Positions 12,401 through 27,400 of a stretch of DNA of 64,000 nucleotides are shown here, piece after piece (position 1 is the first letter of the stretch; each line of letters starts with the position of its first letter). The notes under the pieces were generated by a model. That model made no database searches. It saw nothing but the letters and a program-made list of their open reading frames with translations, and was not told the DNA's origin. Source of the stretch: Hybos culiciformis (Eukaryota; Arthropoda; Insecta; Diptera; Hybotidae); assembly GCA_964007475.1 (NCBI GenBank), contig OZ023273.1, positions 104,096,485 through 104,160,484 on the forward strand, given 5' to 3'. A program made the position numbers and the translations under genes.

Positions 12401-15400
12401 ATTTTTCTAAGCAAGGCATTAAAATACTAATCTAATTTGATTAATTTTTCAATGCGTTGCTTAGAATAATAATCTAATTTGACAAATTTTTCTAAGCAAG
12501 GAATTAAAATAGAATCCCAAAAATGAAAATCCCAAAATTTAAAAACCCAATAAAATAAATCTCATTGTTAAAAATAAAATTTTATTTATTAAAAAATGCG
12601 CGCGCATTTTTTAATAAATAAAATTTTATTTTTAACAATGAGATTTATTTTATTGGGATTTTAAATTTTGGGATTTTCATTTTTGGGATTCTAATTTTTG
12701 GGATTTTCATTTTTGGGATTTTAATTTTTGGATTTTAGTTTTTGGGATTTTTTTTTTTGGGATTTTTTTATTTGGGATTTTAATTTTGGGATTTTCGATT
12801 TGGGATTTTCAAAATTGGGATTACGTACCCAACCCATTTTTATCCCAGAAATGTAGTAAATTTTGAGATAAAAAAGTCAAAATGTTTTTTACTTTAATTT
12901 TTTTTTTTTTTCATTTTTCTATTTCATGTAATTGTAATTATATGTAAAACAATACTTTTCACTCAGAAAACAAAGAACAAACAACGAAAAAGTGGAAATT
13001 TTTCCACAAATGAAAAAAACATAGGCTAAGTAGAAACACAGAAAAAAAAAACAATATTTCCGCAATTTTTTTTTTCAAACATATTCATTCATTCCAACTT
13101 AATTTATTTCCTTTTTTTTATAAATTTTTTTTGCATTTACATACACTGAAGTTTCTTTCTCTAGGGAACATTATCTGAAAAACATACATATAGGTAGTCT
13201 TAATTTTCCACCCATTCAAAATAAAAGAAAAAAAAAATAAATTACAAACAAAAAAATAAAAATCCAAAGGCAAGAATTGAGGCATTAGGTACAACATAAT
13301 ATTTAAAAATTAAAAAATAACCTTTATAAAAATAGCACAAGGACATTAAACATTTAAAGCTTTTCACATTTCCCATACGAGTTTCTATATAAGTTTTTTT
13401 TCTTCGCAAAAGTACAAAAAAAAAAAGGCTATTCTTGATATATTTACATACATACATTTAGTTGGTTTTTTTTTTTTTTTGGAAAATTGTTTTACACTTA
13501 TAGAGTCAGAAGTCGAAAAAAAAACTTAGTAATTTTTAATATATTGAGGTACAAAATTTTCTCATCGGATTACCTAAAAATAAATTTTATTTAAATAAAA
13601 ATTTCTCTAGGCAATTTAGAAAAAAAAAAAAGTTTGTTAAAAATTCAAGTTAATCAATTTACAAAATTGTAATAATTTATATGTAGTATCTAATTTGAAA
13701 GAAAATCTCCAAACTCCCAAAGGGAAACATGTAAGGAAGCAGAACCTTCACAAGAATATTAAAAAATAAAATAATTTTTACCACGCTTTTTGGTAATCTG
13801 AGTTGTATGAGTTTAAGGGTTGTTTTTTTTTGCGTAGAATGTAAAATTGAAATTTAAACTTATTTCAATCACCTTTGCGGAAATGGAACTCGTTTAAATG
13901 AACTTGTTTTTATGATACTGTCCGGGTGAAATTTTCAAAAATGCATTCTCGTTGAAAATGTTTGAAAATATTTCGCATTATGTCATTTGTCTAAATTCAT
14001 CATAGGATTAATATTATAGGTAAAAGGTTCGCTTTCAAAAGAAGTCCCAAAGGCGTTAATAAATTTAGATAAGAAAATTATAACACTTAGTAGCTGGCTC
14101 CGAGTGTATTAAAAAAAATACTTAGCAAACTGAAAAATTATTCGTAGGATCAAATGCATACAGTAAAATGCAATATTTTTATAAATTAAAAAAAAAAAAT
14201 TGTTTATGATGGATAATTAAAGATAAAAATAACAGTGTCAAAATGCAATAAATTAGTTTTACTTCACCATATTAATACTCCTCTTTAATAGTCCTTTTTA
14301 TTTCATTTTCTCAATATATGATAAATATCTTTAATTTACTTAGATTTTACATCCGGATGTAAATAATTTTTATATCAAAAATTAATTTTTCTTTATTAGA
14401 AGGTTCTTCTTTTTCTGACAATAAGAAAATCATACTAAAATAAATATAATTGAAATTTTCATATATCAGCAAAAAAAAGAATGACTTTGGTTTTATGATA
14501 ATATTTTTTTCTTCATCAAATTCGACAGGTAGTCAAAAATCGAATTCAACCATTAACAACATAGAATTAAATCTAAAAAAAAACACTCAATAAAGTCATT
14601 TTTAAAATTATACACAAATTATAAAAAGTAATATTTAAAAAAAAATATAATAAAAAAAAATCAAATGATTAAAATGTTTTTAATAATAATAAGATAAATA
14701 TATATAAATAAATAAATAAAAAAGGAGCGTTAATATAAAATACCACACGGATTATATAATTGTACATTTTATGTTATTTATGTATATTATTATGTAATAT
14801 CAAACTTTTCCAGGATAAAAAACTAATCCGTTAAACACATTAAACTTTAACTATTTCTTATATAAGAGAAATTTAGAGAGCAAATAAGAAAAAAAAATAA
14901 TAAATTATAAAGTTTATTTTAAGCTTATGTATCATTTAGCTCTAAGATTGAAAATCACTAAGACAATTTTCTTTTATAACCATTTCTTTTTTGTATATTT
15001 TTAATATAAAAAAAAAAATTTTTTTTCTATACCCAAACATTACAATTTCTATATTCTATGTCTTTATAGATTAATATGTTATTGCAGATGTTATAACACC
15101 GTTACATGAAGAAATGAATGGTAAAGTGGTTCAATTATAAAATTAGATTTGTATAAATTTTGTATAAACGAAGTTTAAATTAAAAAAAAAAAACAAAAAT
15201 TAAAAGTCATTTTGACACTTGAACCGATGTTTAATTAAAAAAAAATTTCAAATATGTAGTTTGCTTTAAAATAAAATCAGTTTTTTATTAAGTATTATCA
15301 AAGAGTATGTATATAACATAGAGGCTTCATTTTTATATGAAATATATAGTCTTTGGTATTATATTCAGAAAAACCTCTGTCAGATATTTTTTTTCTTTTT

Positions 15401-18400
15401 TAATAAATTTAACTCATGACTATAACACTTTTCCTTTGAATTATAACACTTTTCCTTCAAACATTTCATATAACAACTTGTATTATAATATATCTGTGTT
15501 TATTTTTTTTGTATATGTTTAGCAAGCACATATAATATTTTATTAGCTCTAACATTTTGATAGACATACCATATATTTTGATTTTTCTAAAGGATTTAAA
15601 CATTACATGAAAAATATACGATATTAAAATTCTCTAAATAGAACAACTTAGAGAAAATTTACTCAAGTGAAAATTTAATACACACCAATAATAATAATTT
15701 TTATATAAAAATATCGTCGAGGCGCTACATCTAACTTTAAGTAGGTATATGAAACTTATAATTTTTATGTGTTTTTCTAAAATGAGATTAAATTATAATC
15801 GTTGAAGAAAAATAAAAAGATAATATAATATTTTTTTTATTGTAATTGGAAATTTGAAAGGAAATGAATGAAGTCAAGGAAAATAATGGTAACGACTTTT
15901 TAATACCATATAAAAAAAAACTTTTCGAAATAACCGTGTTGAATAATAATGTATACGTTAATTCAAAAACATATTTTTGTAGGAAGTTTTCATATAATAC
16001 CATTATTATATGAGTAACATCATATGTTAGAAAATCGAACAATTTTATATTTTATTATTATTAGTTTGATTTGAAAAATTATGGTTTAATTTAAGTTAAC
16101 CAAAAATGATTATATGTATTGCGATTTTCGCGAAAGAAATTATATTTAACCAACGCTTAGAAAGAACACTTAACTGCCATGCTTTTAATTTAACATATTG
16201 CATGGTAAATTTATATCTTATTTATTCAATGTTGTGACAATGAATTAAAATAAAATATTCTGGTGAACGCAAACAAATTATTCTTAAATTTCTAAAATTT
16301 TAAAATGTTTCCAAAATATATTCTTATGGGAAATATTTTGAAATGTTGACACGAAAAATAAATTATATGGGTATATAACTATTTATACAACAATTGTTGT
16401 GAATTATAGAACCTATTCGCAAATATCTCACATAATTTTTAGGACATGTATACACTTAACACATGCCAGAAATGTTGAAGTAACAAAATAATAATAATAA
16501 TAATAATTTTACAAAAATTTAAAAATTCCATTTATTTTTGACCGTATAATAATATTATAAATTTTAAACATTATTAACATTTTGATTTATACGATTTTCT
16601 ACAATTATAATAAAGTAATACGAGATTTTCTTCCCAGATTTATATTTATTTTTTTACGGTAGAATATTTATAAATATATATATATTTATTTTTTCAGGAA
16701 AATCAAGATAAGAAATTGTTTAAGGTATTCATTTCTTCCTAATAAAATCAATTTCCAAATCAATAACTTCTCAGAGATATGTCAATTATGAATTCATGCT
16801 CAATGATTGAGGACAGAAGGTGATTATTAAGAAATTGTATCCATAAAAACTGTAATACGACCCTCAATTTTGAATAAACTTAGGAATTAGATATTACATA
16901 TATACAATACAGCAGGTTAACAAACATTATACAACTATTAATAGAATTTTGAAAGAAAGAAAATAAGCATTGTTAATCATTTATCTATTGAGTGTTCAAA
17001 TAGTCGTGAAGTCAATAGTATTATTGGAAATTAAAATTGAAAAGAAATCAATATATAGATATATAAGTTAGTCGATAATGGATCCCAAACTTAAGCCATG
17101 CTTGTACATTGACAGAAAAATTTCGTTCGTTTATGCCAGGAAATTGTCCTTTAATGAAAAGGAAGTTAAAGGAAAAATTAAGAATTTTATATTGAAAATT
17201 GAAAGCCTGTAAACAATGTTAATTTTTTAACTGTCTATCAATTTTTAATCCCAAAAATATCAACTAAAGTTTGAAATGAAAGGAAATTGCCAATATTCCA
17301 ATCATTAATGTTGTAAAACAAAAAAAAAAATTCTAATTGATTTATAAATACAAGGATCAACGGTGCATATTACATTTTTCTAAGTATTATGTACATTCAG
17401 ATTTTTACTTTCCATTCAGAAAATGTAAATTAGCTTTAGCCTTGTAGATATTTACATTTTTTATCAAAAATAGTTCAAGTGTTACTATTTTACATGCTTC
17501 TTATTTCAATTTTAACACAAGGAATTCAACTTGTCGATTAAAGTGCATAGATTGTTTTTCTACATTTTAATTTTCTCATTTACATTTTGCATCATGATCC
17601 AATCAATTTTCTTTTTGAAAAGTATTTATTATTTAAATTTTATTAAATTACCAACTGGATAGTGTAAAATATAAAAAAAAATTATTTTGTGTTTTCAATA
17701 AAAAACTATACTCCTATTTCTTTTTTTTTCACATTAGATATTTCTTAACAAAAATGCATTGAAAAAAAGCCACTTAAGAGAATGGTTTCACAATAAAGTC
17801 CTATTTAACACTTGAACTATTTTTGATAAAAAATGTAAATATCTACAAGGCTAAAGCTAATTTACATTTTCTGAATGGAAAGTAAAAATCTGAAAATACA
17901 TAGATAATAATAATATTAATTTAAGATGTGTATAAAAATGAGAAAGTTTTGATTGGGTTTCTGAAACGTATATAGAAGATCGATTAAAATTCATAATAAA
18001 TTGATCGCAATCTATTAACAATAAAAATTACTCACAATTCAACAAAACTTTGAAATCAATTACTGTCATTTCGTGTATTTTAGAATGATTATCATTCCTG
18101 AAGATTACAAATTTCATCAATACATTATCTTTGAATCTCTTCCAGAAACTTTAGTTTTTCACATCGAATTTTTATCTACTTCGTTTGGAATAAGTTCTTT
18201 TTATAATTTGAACAAAACTTTCAAACCATAGAATATATCGATTTAAAATCCAATTCCTTTCAAATATTACACACACTGCGTTATCCATCATAAATATAGC
18301 TAATAGTTTTAGTTAAACTTTAAAAATATTTTTTCAATAAATAAAGTTGCTGTCCACCCTAAATTTTTTTTTCTAATAAATTATTTCACCTTTTAATTTT

Positions 18401-21400
18401 TTGTAAACATCTTGAAAATGAATAGTAGTTAAAAGCTCTTAAAACAAAAACTAAGAAATTTTATTTATCTTGTTCAAACATACAATTGTACACACATTAT
18501 ACGTTCATTATGTATATGTTTTATTATGATACTGATAACAAAAATAAAATACATATATGTATATTCAATGTATTAATTTTACTAAATAAATATACGTTAT
18601 GTATAAAATATGTTATATTTTTTTGTATTATTCGAAGGATATTAAAATCCCAATAGGAGTTTACATAATGTTTCAGATTTCAATAAAAGTCTCTGTAAGG
18701 ACAGAGAGACGTATAACATATATATTTGTCAAATAATTACATAACATAATTATTTTTATAATTTTATTAATTATAAGCATATATTTAATAATTATTTTCT
18801 TTTTCAATGAAAGGCGGAAAATTGTAAAAAAAAAATATTTCAAGTTAGCTTTAAATTTGAAATTAATTTTAATAAATTATATGAAATTTTCCATTTGGCA
18901 TGTACTTTAAAAAGAGCAATATCGATTAAAATTAATTTTATTACATAAAAATTAACTTTTCAAAGAAAAAAGAAATTTCTAGTTTTTTGAATATAAATAA
19001 ATTTCCTTTGGAGAACATTATTATGCAAATGGAAAACTAATGCATACACCATACACTAATAATGACACTTTTGTTTTATCAACTTAAAAGTACATACAAA
19101 AAAAAACACTCAGTTTCACTTGGATTGGAACAGAATTATTTATTTTTAAAACAAAATCGAAATTTCATTTCATATTTTATTTTGTACAAAAACCAATTTA
19201 TATTTTCAAACAAAATTTTAAAATTTATAAAAAAAGCTCAAATTATGTTTATTTCATTTTTAATTCAGACAAGCTTCAATTACTGGAGTCTTTCTATGAT
19301 GATTTTTGCTAATGAAAATTTTCTTGTCTTATTTGTTTCACTCTCTCTAATGTATTCATACTAGTGTTTTCTAAAATTCTAATAATATTTTAATATTTTT
19401 GTTAAACTTTACAGATTTGTAATACATACTAAAAATAAAATTATTTTCCATTGCCAGTTCACATAAAAATTAAGAAAAATAATTCGAAAACATAATGGGT
19501 ATTTGAAACAAAAAGAAACTATCAAATTTTCTATTCAAATAACTTCTTTTGAACATTTTTATTTATTTATATAAAAGATTTTGCTGTTTATGTTTACTAG
19601 AGCATTCTTATTTTTAGAAAAAAAAAACTAAACATAAAAATGCAATTTTTTACCAAAATAATACAGTTAAAATATTTAAATTAAATATTTATTTTAGATT
19701 GAGAATAATTTTGTATGTTAATATGTTCATAAATTTTTGTTAAAATCACTAAATTTAAATATTATTCTTTAAATTAAAGTTAAAGTTAAATTAAAGTTAA
19801 ATCATATGATACAATATTACATGGACAACATAAAATATCGTTCTTACGTTTTAAATTCAAGTTTAAGAACTGCAAGTTTTCAGTAAACAATATTGGTTAG
19901 TTGGAATTATAAAGTTATTTTTATTATTTTTTACCTTTTATATACAGACAATGGCAAGCTGGGAGAAGCCAGCTTTTAAGGCTTCGGATCCTCTAAAAAT
20001 ATTCTAATAAAATAACCTTAGTAGCTATATTACTAATCTATTCGATAGAAAATGTAAGAAATATAGTTACTTTTGGGTTATATCTCAGAACTTTTGAATA
20101 ATATGTTTAAAAATAATAGAATAGCTATATAATCTAGATTCTTTCAAAACATTCTGATTTATAATGCGTAATTGTGCAATGTAAACTTTTGAACAAAATA
20201 CAAGAAATATTATTATTACTTAACTTTTGTCTCTTAGCACAGAATTACCCAACTCATGGTATTTTATTTTTATTTATTTAGACATTTTATTGATATTCTC
20301 AAACTCTTAAAACAAGAGTAATTTTGAAAAATGATTTTGATATAAATATAACTTATGTACAGATTATTACAGTTTGTCCATAATAAACCAATTGTAGAAC
20401 ATATAAAAAGTGTGCTTGGTTATATAAAGTAATAAAAATATAATGTCAATCAATTTTTATTACTTTATTAAGCTTTAGCAGTATTTCGTTTTTTTAATGT
20501 GTGTTATAGCTTTGACAGAGTTCAGGTTACCAACGAATAAATATAAATTGAATTTCATAGTTGCAAAATAGGTTGGCGAATAGGCTAGCTAACTTTTAAA
20601 AGATGGTTTGATTTGTGGTTTAAAATACAAAGAGTTTGTTTATTTTTTTAAAAATATTTTGATTTGTTTATTGTGTTAAATTTTTGACACCGACAATTAT
20701 TTTAAAGTATGATTTTTTTTCTGCAAATTTTCTGCAAATCGACAGGTCACACCTTTTTTTTTAACCAATAAAACTAGGTAGTGAAATTTTGCGTCGAACC
20801 TACTTTAAAACAACAAAAAAAAATTAAAAAATTTATATGGCAAACCAAATACAAAACACAGAACGAACCTATTTTTTTCCAAACCGTGAACTTAATGATC
20901 TGTCAAATCTATTATATGTTTTACCGTGACTGAAAATCTTACAGAAGTATTCTCTATAATTTTATCACATAGTATTTTCAAATTAGCATAGGTTACAGAG
21001 TTTTAATTCAGAAAAAAAATGTCAAATATTTTGAGAGCAATAAAATTTCAAGTTTATTATTATTGAAAATCAAATTTACATAAGTGCAGTCATGCTTGTC
21101 TGATCGCATTTTATTTAAAGCAAACAGAGCAACAAGTAAGTATATAATATGATAATAGTATGAACCTATATATAATAATGAAAAATTCATTTTCTGGATA
21201 CAAATATTATATAAAATGAAACCTATGTAAATAACGTCACTTATATTTAACAATTCCAAAAGGAATTAACACAAAAGAATTATCCAAATAATAAGCAAAA
21301 AAAAAAGAAGAAGATTTCCTAATAAAGGATAAATTGAAGAAAGCAATACAATGTTGAAAATAAAAAGGAAAAATTCAATGAAATTTTTCTCAATTCAATG

Positions 21401-24400
21401 GAACCATAATGTTAAGCTTCCTAAAAAATCTTCAATTCATATTCTCCTTATAAGTAAATTGAATTAAGCGCGTTTTTATTTCAAAATGTTATAATAATGC
21501 AAAAATATATAATATACATACCACATTCAGAAATATGTATATTATTATAAAAAAGAAAAATCTCGGTATAGAATTATATGAAAGTATTAGAGAAGCTACA
21601 TGATGTTTATAAAGAAACGCTTTTAATCGTAGACAATTATGAATTGTGTGAAAAAAAAATTACATAAAGATTAAGGATTATTGGTATTCATCATATACAT
21701 AAATGATTTTCATAGGCATAGTATGTGATTTAAAGCCATTCAAAAGTATAATCTTTAATCATAAAACCAAAAAATTTCTTCAATATATAGTTCGATATTA
21801 GGTAGATTTTTTTTCTAGTATATTTAGATTTTAATTTTTTAACGAAAATTCTTTATAAGAATTAAAAAAAAAAACTCAAAAAAAAAACAACAATTATGTT
21901 CCTTAAAAGCCCTTTACAGAATTAATTTCAATTATCACTATAATGAATATAGGTAATGAAAAAAAAATTGATTTCAATTTTTATAATGAATATTCATGTT
22001 AAATTTTAATATGACTTACCTTGGACTTTTTCCATCAATTATTTCTACAGACTCTTGAATTTTAATTGCGTATAAATCTTGTGCAAATTGCTATATTAAA
22101 AAAAATATGAATTAGTAATAAAATAATTGTGTAATTTTAAATATTTGTTTTTTTATTAATTAACTTACTTCACCATTTTCTGGCGGATCACCATTTCCAA
22201 ATGTTGAAACAATAACAATAAGAAGAGCTTCATGTTCAATTGATGAAATGTCATAATCGCTCATACAATAAACCTAAGAGAATAGAAAAAGAAATAATCC
22301 TTTTATATACATATTCATATCGGAATGTAAAATGTACACTATACTCAAATTCAAAAAATAACATGGAATTTTCCCTTTTTTCTGATTCTTATTCCATTCA
22401 ACAGAATAAAGTTGTATTGTGGAAAATTTGAATAATAATTTTCAAAATTGCATTAAAGGAAAATAAAAAACTTATGGATACAAATAATATAATAAGCAGA
22501 TTAATAGTTTGATTAACATAGTTGATATTATATTTGTAGAATTCACCATATACTAGATTAGCAAAATTTCATTTTAAAAGATTCGAATGGCTTGAATACA
22601 ATAAGAACAGCAATAATATTCAACGTGGTTTGGAAGTTCTTATTGAAACTAAGCGGTCCTAAATTTCTAAAGTAACTTTGAAATATCAAATTCTTTTATA
22701 TTATGAATTTTTCATTTCATTTAGTAACTTATTTTACCACTGATATTTTCATTTAACAGCAAATGGTTTAACAAATAATGTATGGAATTTTATAATAAAT
22801 AAAATTTAATTTAAAATAAAATTATAAAAATTTGTGCATAATTGTGAATTAGTTAAATACACCTGAAACCACAAAATAATGTTGTTTTAGTTACATCGAA
22901 ATATTTTAATTATATTTTTCTTCTGATACTGGGCATACTTTATTTTTACTGCATATGTAAAAAGGATTTAATTTGTTCTCAGATTATTATTATTATAGAA
23001 ATATTATGGATACTATGTTATGTATGTGAACAATTTGCTTAGAGTTAAATTCAAAAAATTATTGTTATGTGATTTATATTATTATGTATACAGAAAAGAA
23101 CCCTAATAAACCTTATATGTTTCCTAAAACCTTTCAATTTCCACAATAAGAAATAATTTAGCTTTAATATAAAAGGCCCAGCATGTTATATATTTAAGCT
23201 TTAAAGTCGATTTTTTTACTAGATGCTTGTCATTCATAATGTTCAATAATTGCAAATTTTCGATAAGAATAAATGGATTCTTAAATGGTATGTTTGAATT
23301 AAAGTTAAAAATAAAATAGCTAACTATATATACTTATCTATATTTTAATTATTTTATAACAAAACATTACTTGTGCGTTAAAAGCATGACCTAGGAGTTC
23401 TCCTATTTGTTTTCCATATTGCTCCGACTTTCCAGTTTCTGTTGCATACAAAACTGTTGCCTTGATTCGTTTGGATAATGCACGACCAAATAATTTTGAT
23501 GTAAATTTAACCGCCCTTGAATACAAAAAAAATTGTCAACGATAAATTATTATTTCTATAAAATTAAGAACAGGCCTAAATTTAAAACTTAGGGCTTTCA
23601 ATTATTTTTTATTTGTTATTTATATTAATAAAAATTATTTACTATACCTTGCTATTTGTTTAAAATGAAATTTTCTTCGTGGTTTTCTAGTTTTTCCTTG
23701 ATCTCGACCACATTTTTTCCAAATATGAACTTTCCAAGCAGGTTCCTGATATTCAAATGACGGTTTCAAATAATACAGAGCCATTTCTTGATGAAAAACC
23801 GGTGTTATTGAACTAGATAAAGGTGGTACAATCCATATCCAATCAGCAGGACAACCATTTCTAATAAAAAAAAAAATTATTAAATTTGTACATATATTTG
23901 AAAACGAAATTATAATAACAAAAAAAAAGTTTTTTATATTAAAATAGTAATAGTAACTTTGAACAAAAAAAAAGATCATGTTCAAATATTTTATTATTTT
24001 CATATTACAAACAATAAATTGTAGTCATAACTTCTAAATTCATTTTATTCAATTTCAAACAAGCAGATAAGCATTTTGCTAAAATATTTTATCATAAATT
24101 TCGTAAAATGTAAAACTTTAAATAAAATTTTTAATATATATATATATAGATACATAAAACACAAAAAATTAGATATTATGTTTTTTATGAAAAAGGTAAA
24201 TATTGAAAATTAAATTAAAATAATTTTTTTTTTTTTTTATATGCGGACAATTTCCCGCAGAGTTTCTAATAATATAATAATGTATATTCAGTATTCACAT
24301 TATGATGTTTATGTAAGATATTAATAAAGTTTTATTATGTGTTATGAAAATATATATATTTGAAACATATTTACAATGTAATAATAATAATTATCTTTTT

Positions 24401-27400
24401 GTTTCAAGAAAACTTTTATGAAATAAATGAAATTATAAGGACGATATAAGAAAATGCTTGAGTCAACACAAGAATGAGTAAAAATGAGATGATGTTGAAT
24501 AAATGATGTTGAATAAGAATTACCTTAACTTAGATTCATTTTCAAAATGCTTAATAAAGCTTTCACTTGCTGTATGATGATCAACAATTGTAACATTCCT
24601 TTTTTGAAACGAATGTAAAACTGCAACATTACATTCCACTAAAGCTCTATCTTTCCATAAAGATGTTGGTGTTCTTGTATCTAAACCCATTCTGGTAGCA
24701 ATAGTCTTTAAAAAAAATAGAAATTATTGATTGTAAATACTTTCCAAAGTAAATATTTTGCTCACTTCAATCAGTTTACTAACATACATATTTTAAATAA
24801 AAGGAAAGGTGTTTCAATTAAAGAAGAAGTTTAAAGAAAGATGTTTCAATTAAGAAATTCACGCTTAACAAATTTATATGATTTAACAATTTTCTAAACT
24901 AATTTATTACTTTGTATAAATCTTGATAAGAAAAACTTACTTCTAACATATTTCTACGATTCACATCACATAAATTTCTACAACCAATTTCCGTTGACAT
25001 ATACCAACCACTGAATGCTGTACAAGTGAATTGAATGCCACCACAATCAAACAACATACTGGAAACAGCTGGCAAAGCATACCATCGTAAATCTAATTCA
25101 GCAAACCATTCGTACCTGTTAAATAAATTTGAAAAATAATTTTTATTTCTTTTATTACCATTCTGAATGAAAGTAAAGAGTTATGAGATAAATAAAACTA
25201 ATACCTTTTTAGAACTAACAACGAATTCATGAAACAGATGTACAACGTTATATGAAAAATATTCAAATTTTTTTTAAAATTTAAATAAGAATAAAAAAAG
25301 GGATAAATTTTAGATAAATTAATTTTTGGCGACAAAAGTGGATCTAGTAAATCTCTTTGATATTATTTTCCCTCATAATATGGTCAATATACTAAATGAA
25401 GTTTGAAGAACTAACTTTGAAAGTAATGAATAAGGTGAATGAGGCTTAATCCCTTAATTACAATTTCATTGAACTTTTGTGCATTAAAAAAGGCAACATC
25501 TCATCTTCATTGGTCAAAACATCGAGTTAATTAGACTTTGGGAAAAAGTTGTTGTGCAACACTTTTACTTTATTTAAAAAAATACAAAATATACTAGATA
25601 GAAACTTAATAGATTTTCTATATTTAATACAAAAAATATAAGGAATAAAAATATAAAATAAAAATCTATCAAATAATTCTCTGTCTAAATTTTCTATTTA
25701 TATTTACAATAATTACTTACTCTGGATGAACTAATGGTACTTGAAGTATTAATTCCGGTGGATAATCAAAATAATCAGGATCATGTCCATTAGCTGATAC
25801 AACCAATGGCAATATATCCCAAGCACCACCTTTTCCTTTCCAACCCAATTTTATACAAATCTTTGGTATAAAATATAGAAATTAATAACAACCAAATACG
25901 TGTAACTGAATTTGATATTAACAGACACAAATATATATTTTTTTTCAATTAAATATTTATAAAAAAAAATGTATTTTACGAATTAACAGCTGGCAATCAT
26001 TATTTTATTGTTTGATTCGAGAAAAAAAAAATAATTTTAAGAGTTTATGACCTGTTAAAGAGTTTTATATTTCTGTAATTATTGGAAAAATAATTTTCTT
26101 CAATTAATGAAACTACGTTCAAAATTTAATTTAAAATAAAATATATTTTATACATTGATTGGTAAAACTGAAGTAACGAACATCTTTCAAAAAAGTTACT
26201 CTTAATTTATGGAAATTATTTGGTACATTAATTCCAATAATGAATATTAAAAAAAAATTTGAAGTACCATCAGACCATCAGTCACACTTACCTCCGTGAA
26301 TTCTGCATTCATTGGATCTCCTATAACGGTTCCATCCGGTTGTCGGTATCCAGCATAAGATATTAATTGAGGATTCCATATCCGATAATCATGTTTGCCA
26401 TCAGTTCGTTGAGGGAATATTGTTATTGCTGAACTATTACCAGAAAACAATGAAATTTAATTTAATTTAACTTATTTTATAATTCATATTTTCAGATGTC
26501 TGACTTATTAAGATAATTGACTAGAAGAGTATTGATATATGGGTATGAGATAAAGTGATCAAAACTTCGATCTTTTTAAAATATTCATTTAGAAATTTTG
26601 TAAAAATTATACCTTTAAAAGCATAAAAATTAATCTATCAAATGAAAATTTAAGTAAAAAGACGAATTTTCAATCATCCTTTTTCAAGAAAGGAAGACGT
26701 TTAAGTTCATACAGGAAGAAGTTTCTCATTTTATATGTTTATTACCGAAGATTTCCTTTGTTAGTCGCATATTTCATATGATTGCATATAGCTTCAAACA
26801 TCCCACTTGTTGTTGTAACATAACGACAATCGAAAACCTTAAAATATTTGTAAGAATTTTTAATTTAATTCTAGGATTTTATTAAAAAAGGGTTATAAGC
26901 TTATTTTTTCGAATTTTTTAATTGATGTGACAAATAGTATAATAAAAAAAAATTAATTGATTCAAAAAAGAATTTAATTGATTCAAAAAAGAATTTGATT
27001 GACTCTTAAATTATTATAAAATTTTAAAATACCACTTACTTGTAATTTGGACCATTGTATTCTGCCTATACACCTTGATGAGTTTCGCCATGCCAATTTG
27101 GCACCGTAAATTAATTCGGTTTCAGTTAATTGATAAAAACCCGATTTTTCAATTTCTTGTTGTACATGTTTCCATCTTTTATCGTGAGAAGTTGAAGAAT
27201 ACCTGCGTTATAATAATAATAGAAAACATTCTTTTTTTTACCATTCACATATTTTTTATTTTTTTTACAAACCTTCGAATTGAAGTAAAATATTGGTCTA
27301 AAAAATCTTTCGCATTGTCTAAAACTATATCTGGCTTCCGAGCTTCTACACCTAAGATACTGAATCCCATAATGCTTCCCATACAAGCCGATTTTGAACA

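Larger units (their letters stand above)
11781..12835. mobile_element. Foldback MULE element with transposase remnant, NOS intron 12
   Basis: A 1055-bp element flanked by the 8-bp repeat ATTTTTAT (11773-11780 and 12836-12843). Ends: GGGAGTGTCACGAAATCCCA at the left; the right end read inward is GGGTTGGGTACGTAATCCCA. The left side is an array of AAATCCCAA units, the right side the inverse TTGGGATTT. The interior encodes a MULE-type transposase C-terminus on the minus strand and holds an 85-bp tandem duplication (12354-12510) and a 112-bp palindrome. The open frame over the left array ([10 protein letters not shown]...) is a repeat artefact. Confidence 0.88.
10341..22019 (-). other. NOS intron 12, 11.7 kb, interrupting the autoinhibitory insert
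   Basis: Every other NOS intron is 69 nt to 2.7 kb; this one is 11.7 kb. It contains the foldback element at 11781-12835 and the 88-bp inverted-repeat element at 17397-17893, both listed separately. A degenerate pair of inverted ends near 20512 and 20912 may mark another decayed element. The rest is A/T-rich sequence with homopolymers and short (ATA)n near 16489. I saw no further exon, but small alternative exons cannot be excluded by eye. Confidence 0.85.

Noticed and set aside
23635..24003. Single-exon gene of 122 codons
   Set aside because: It is NOS exon 9 read through into its flanking introns; the splice sites at 23860 and 23648 and the frame of the neighbours decide it.
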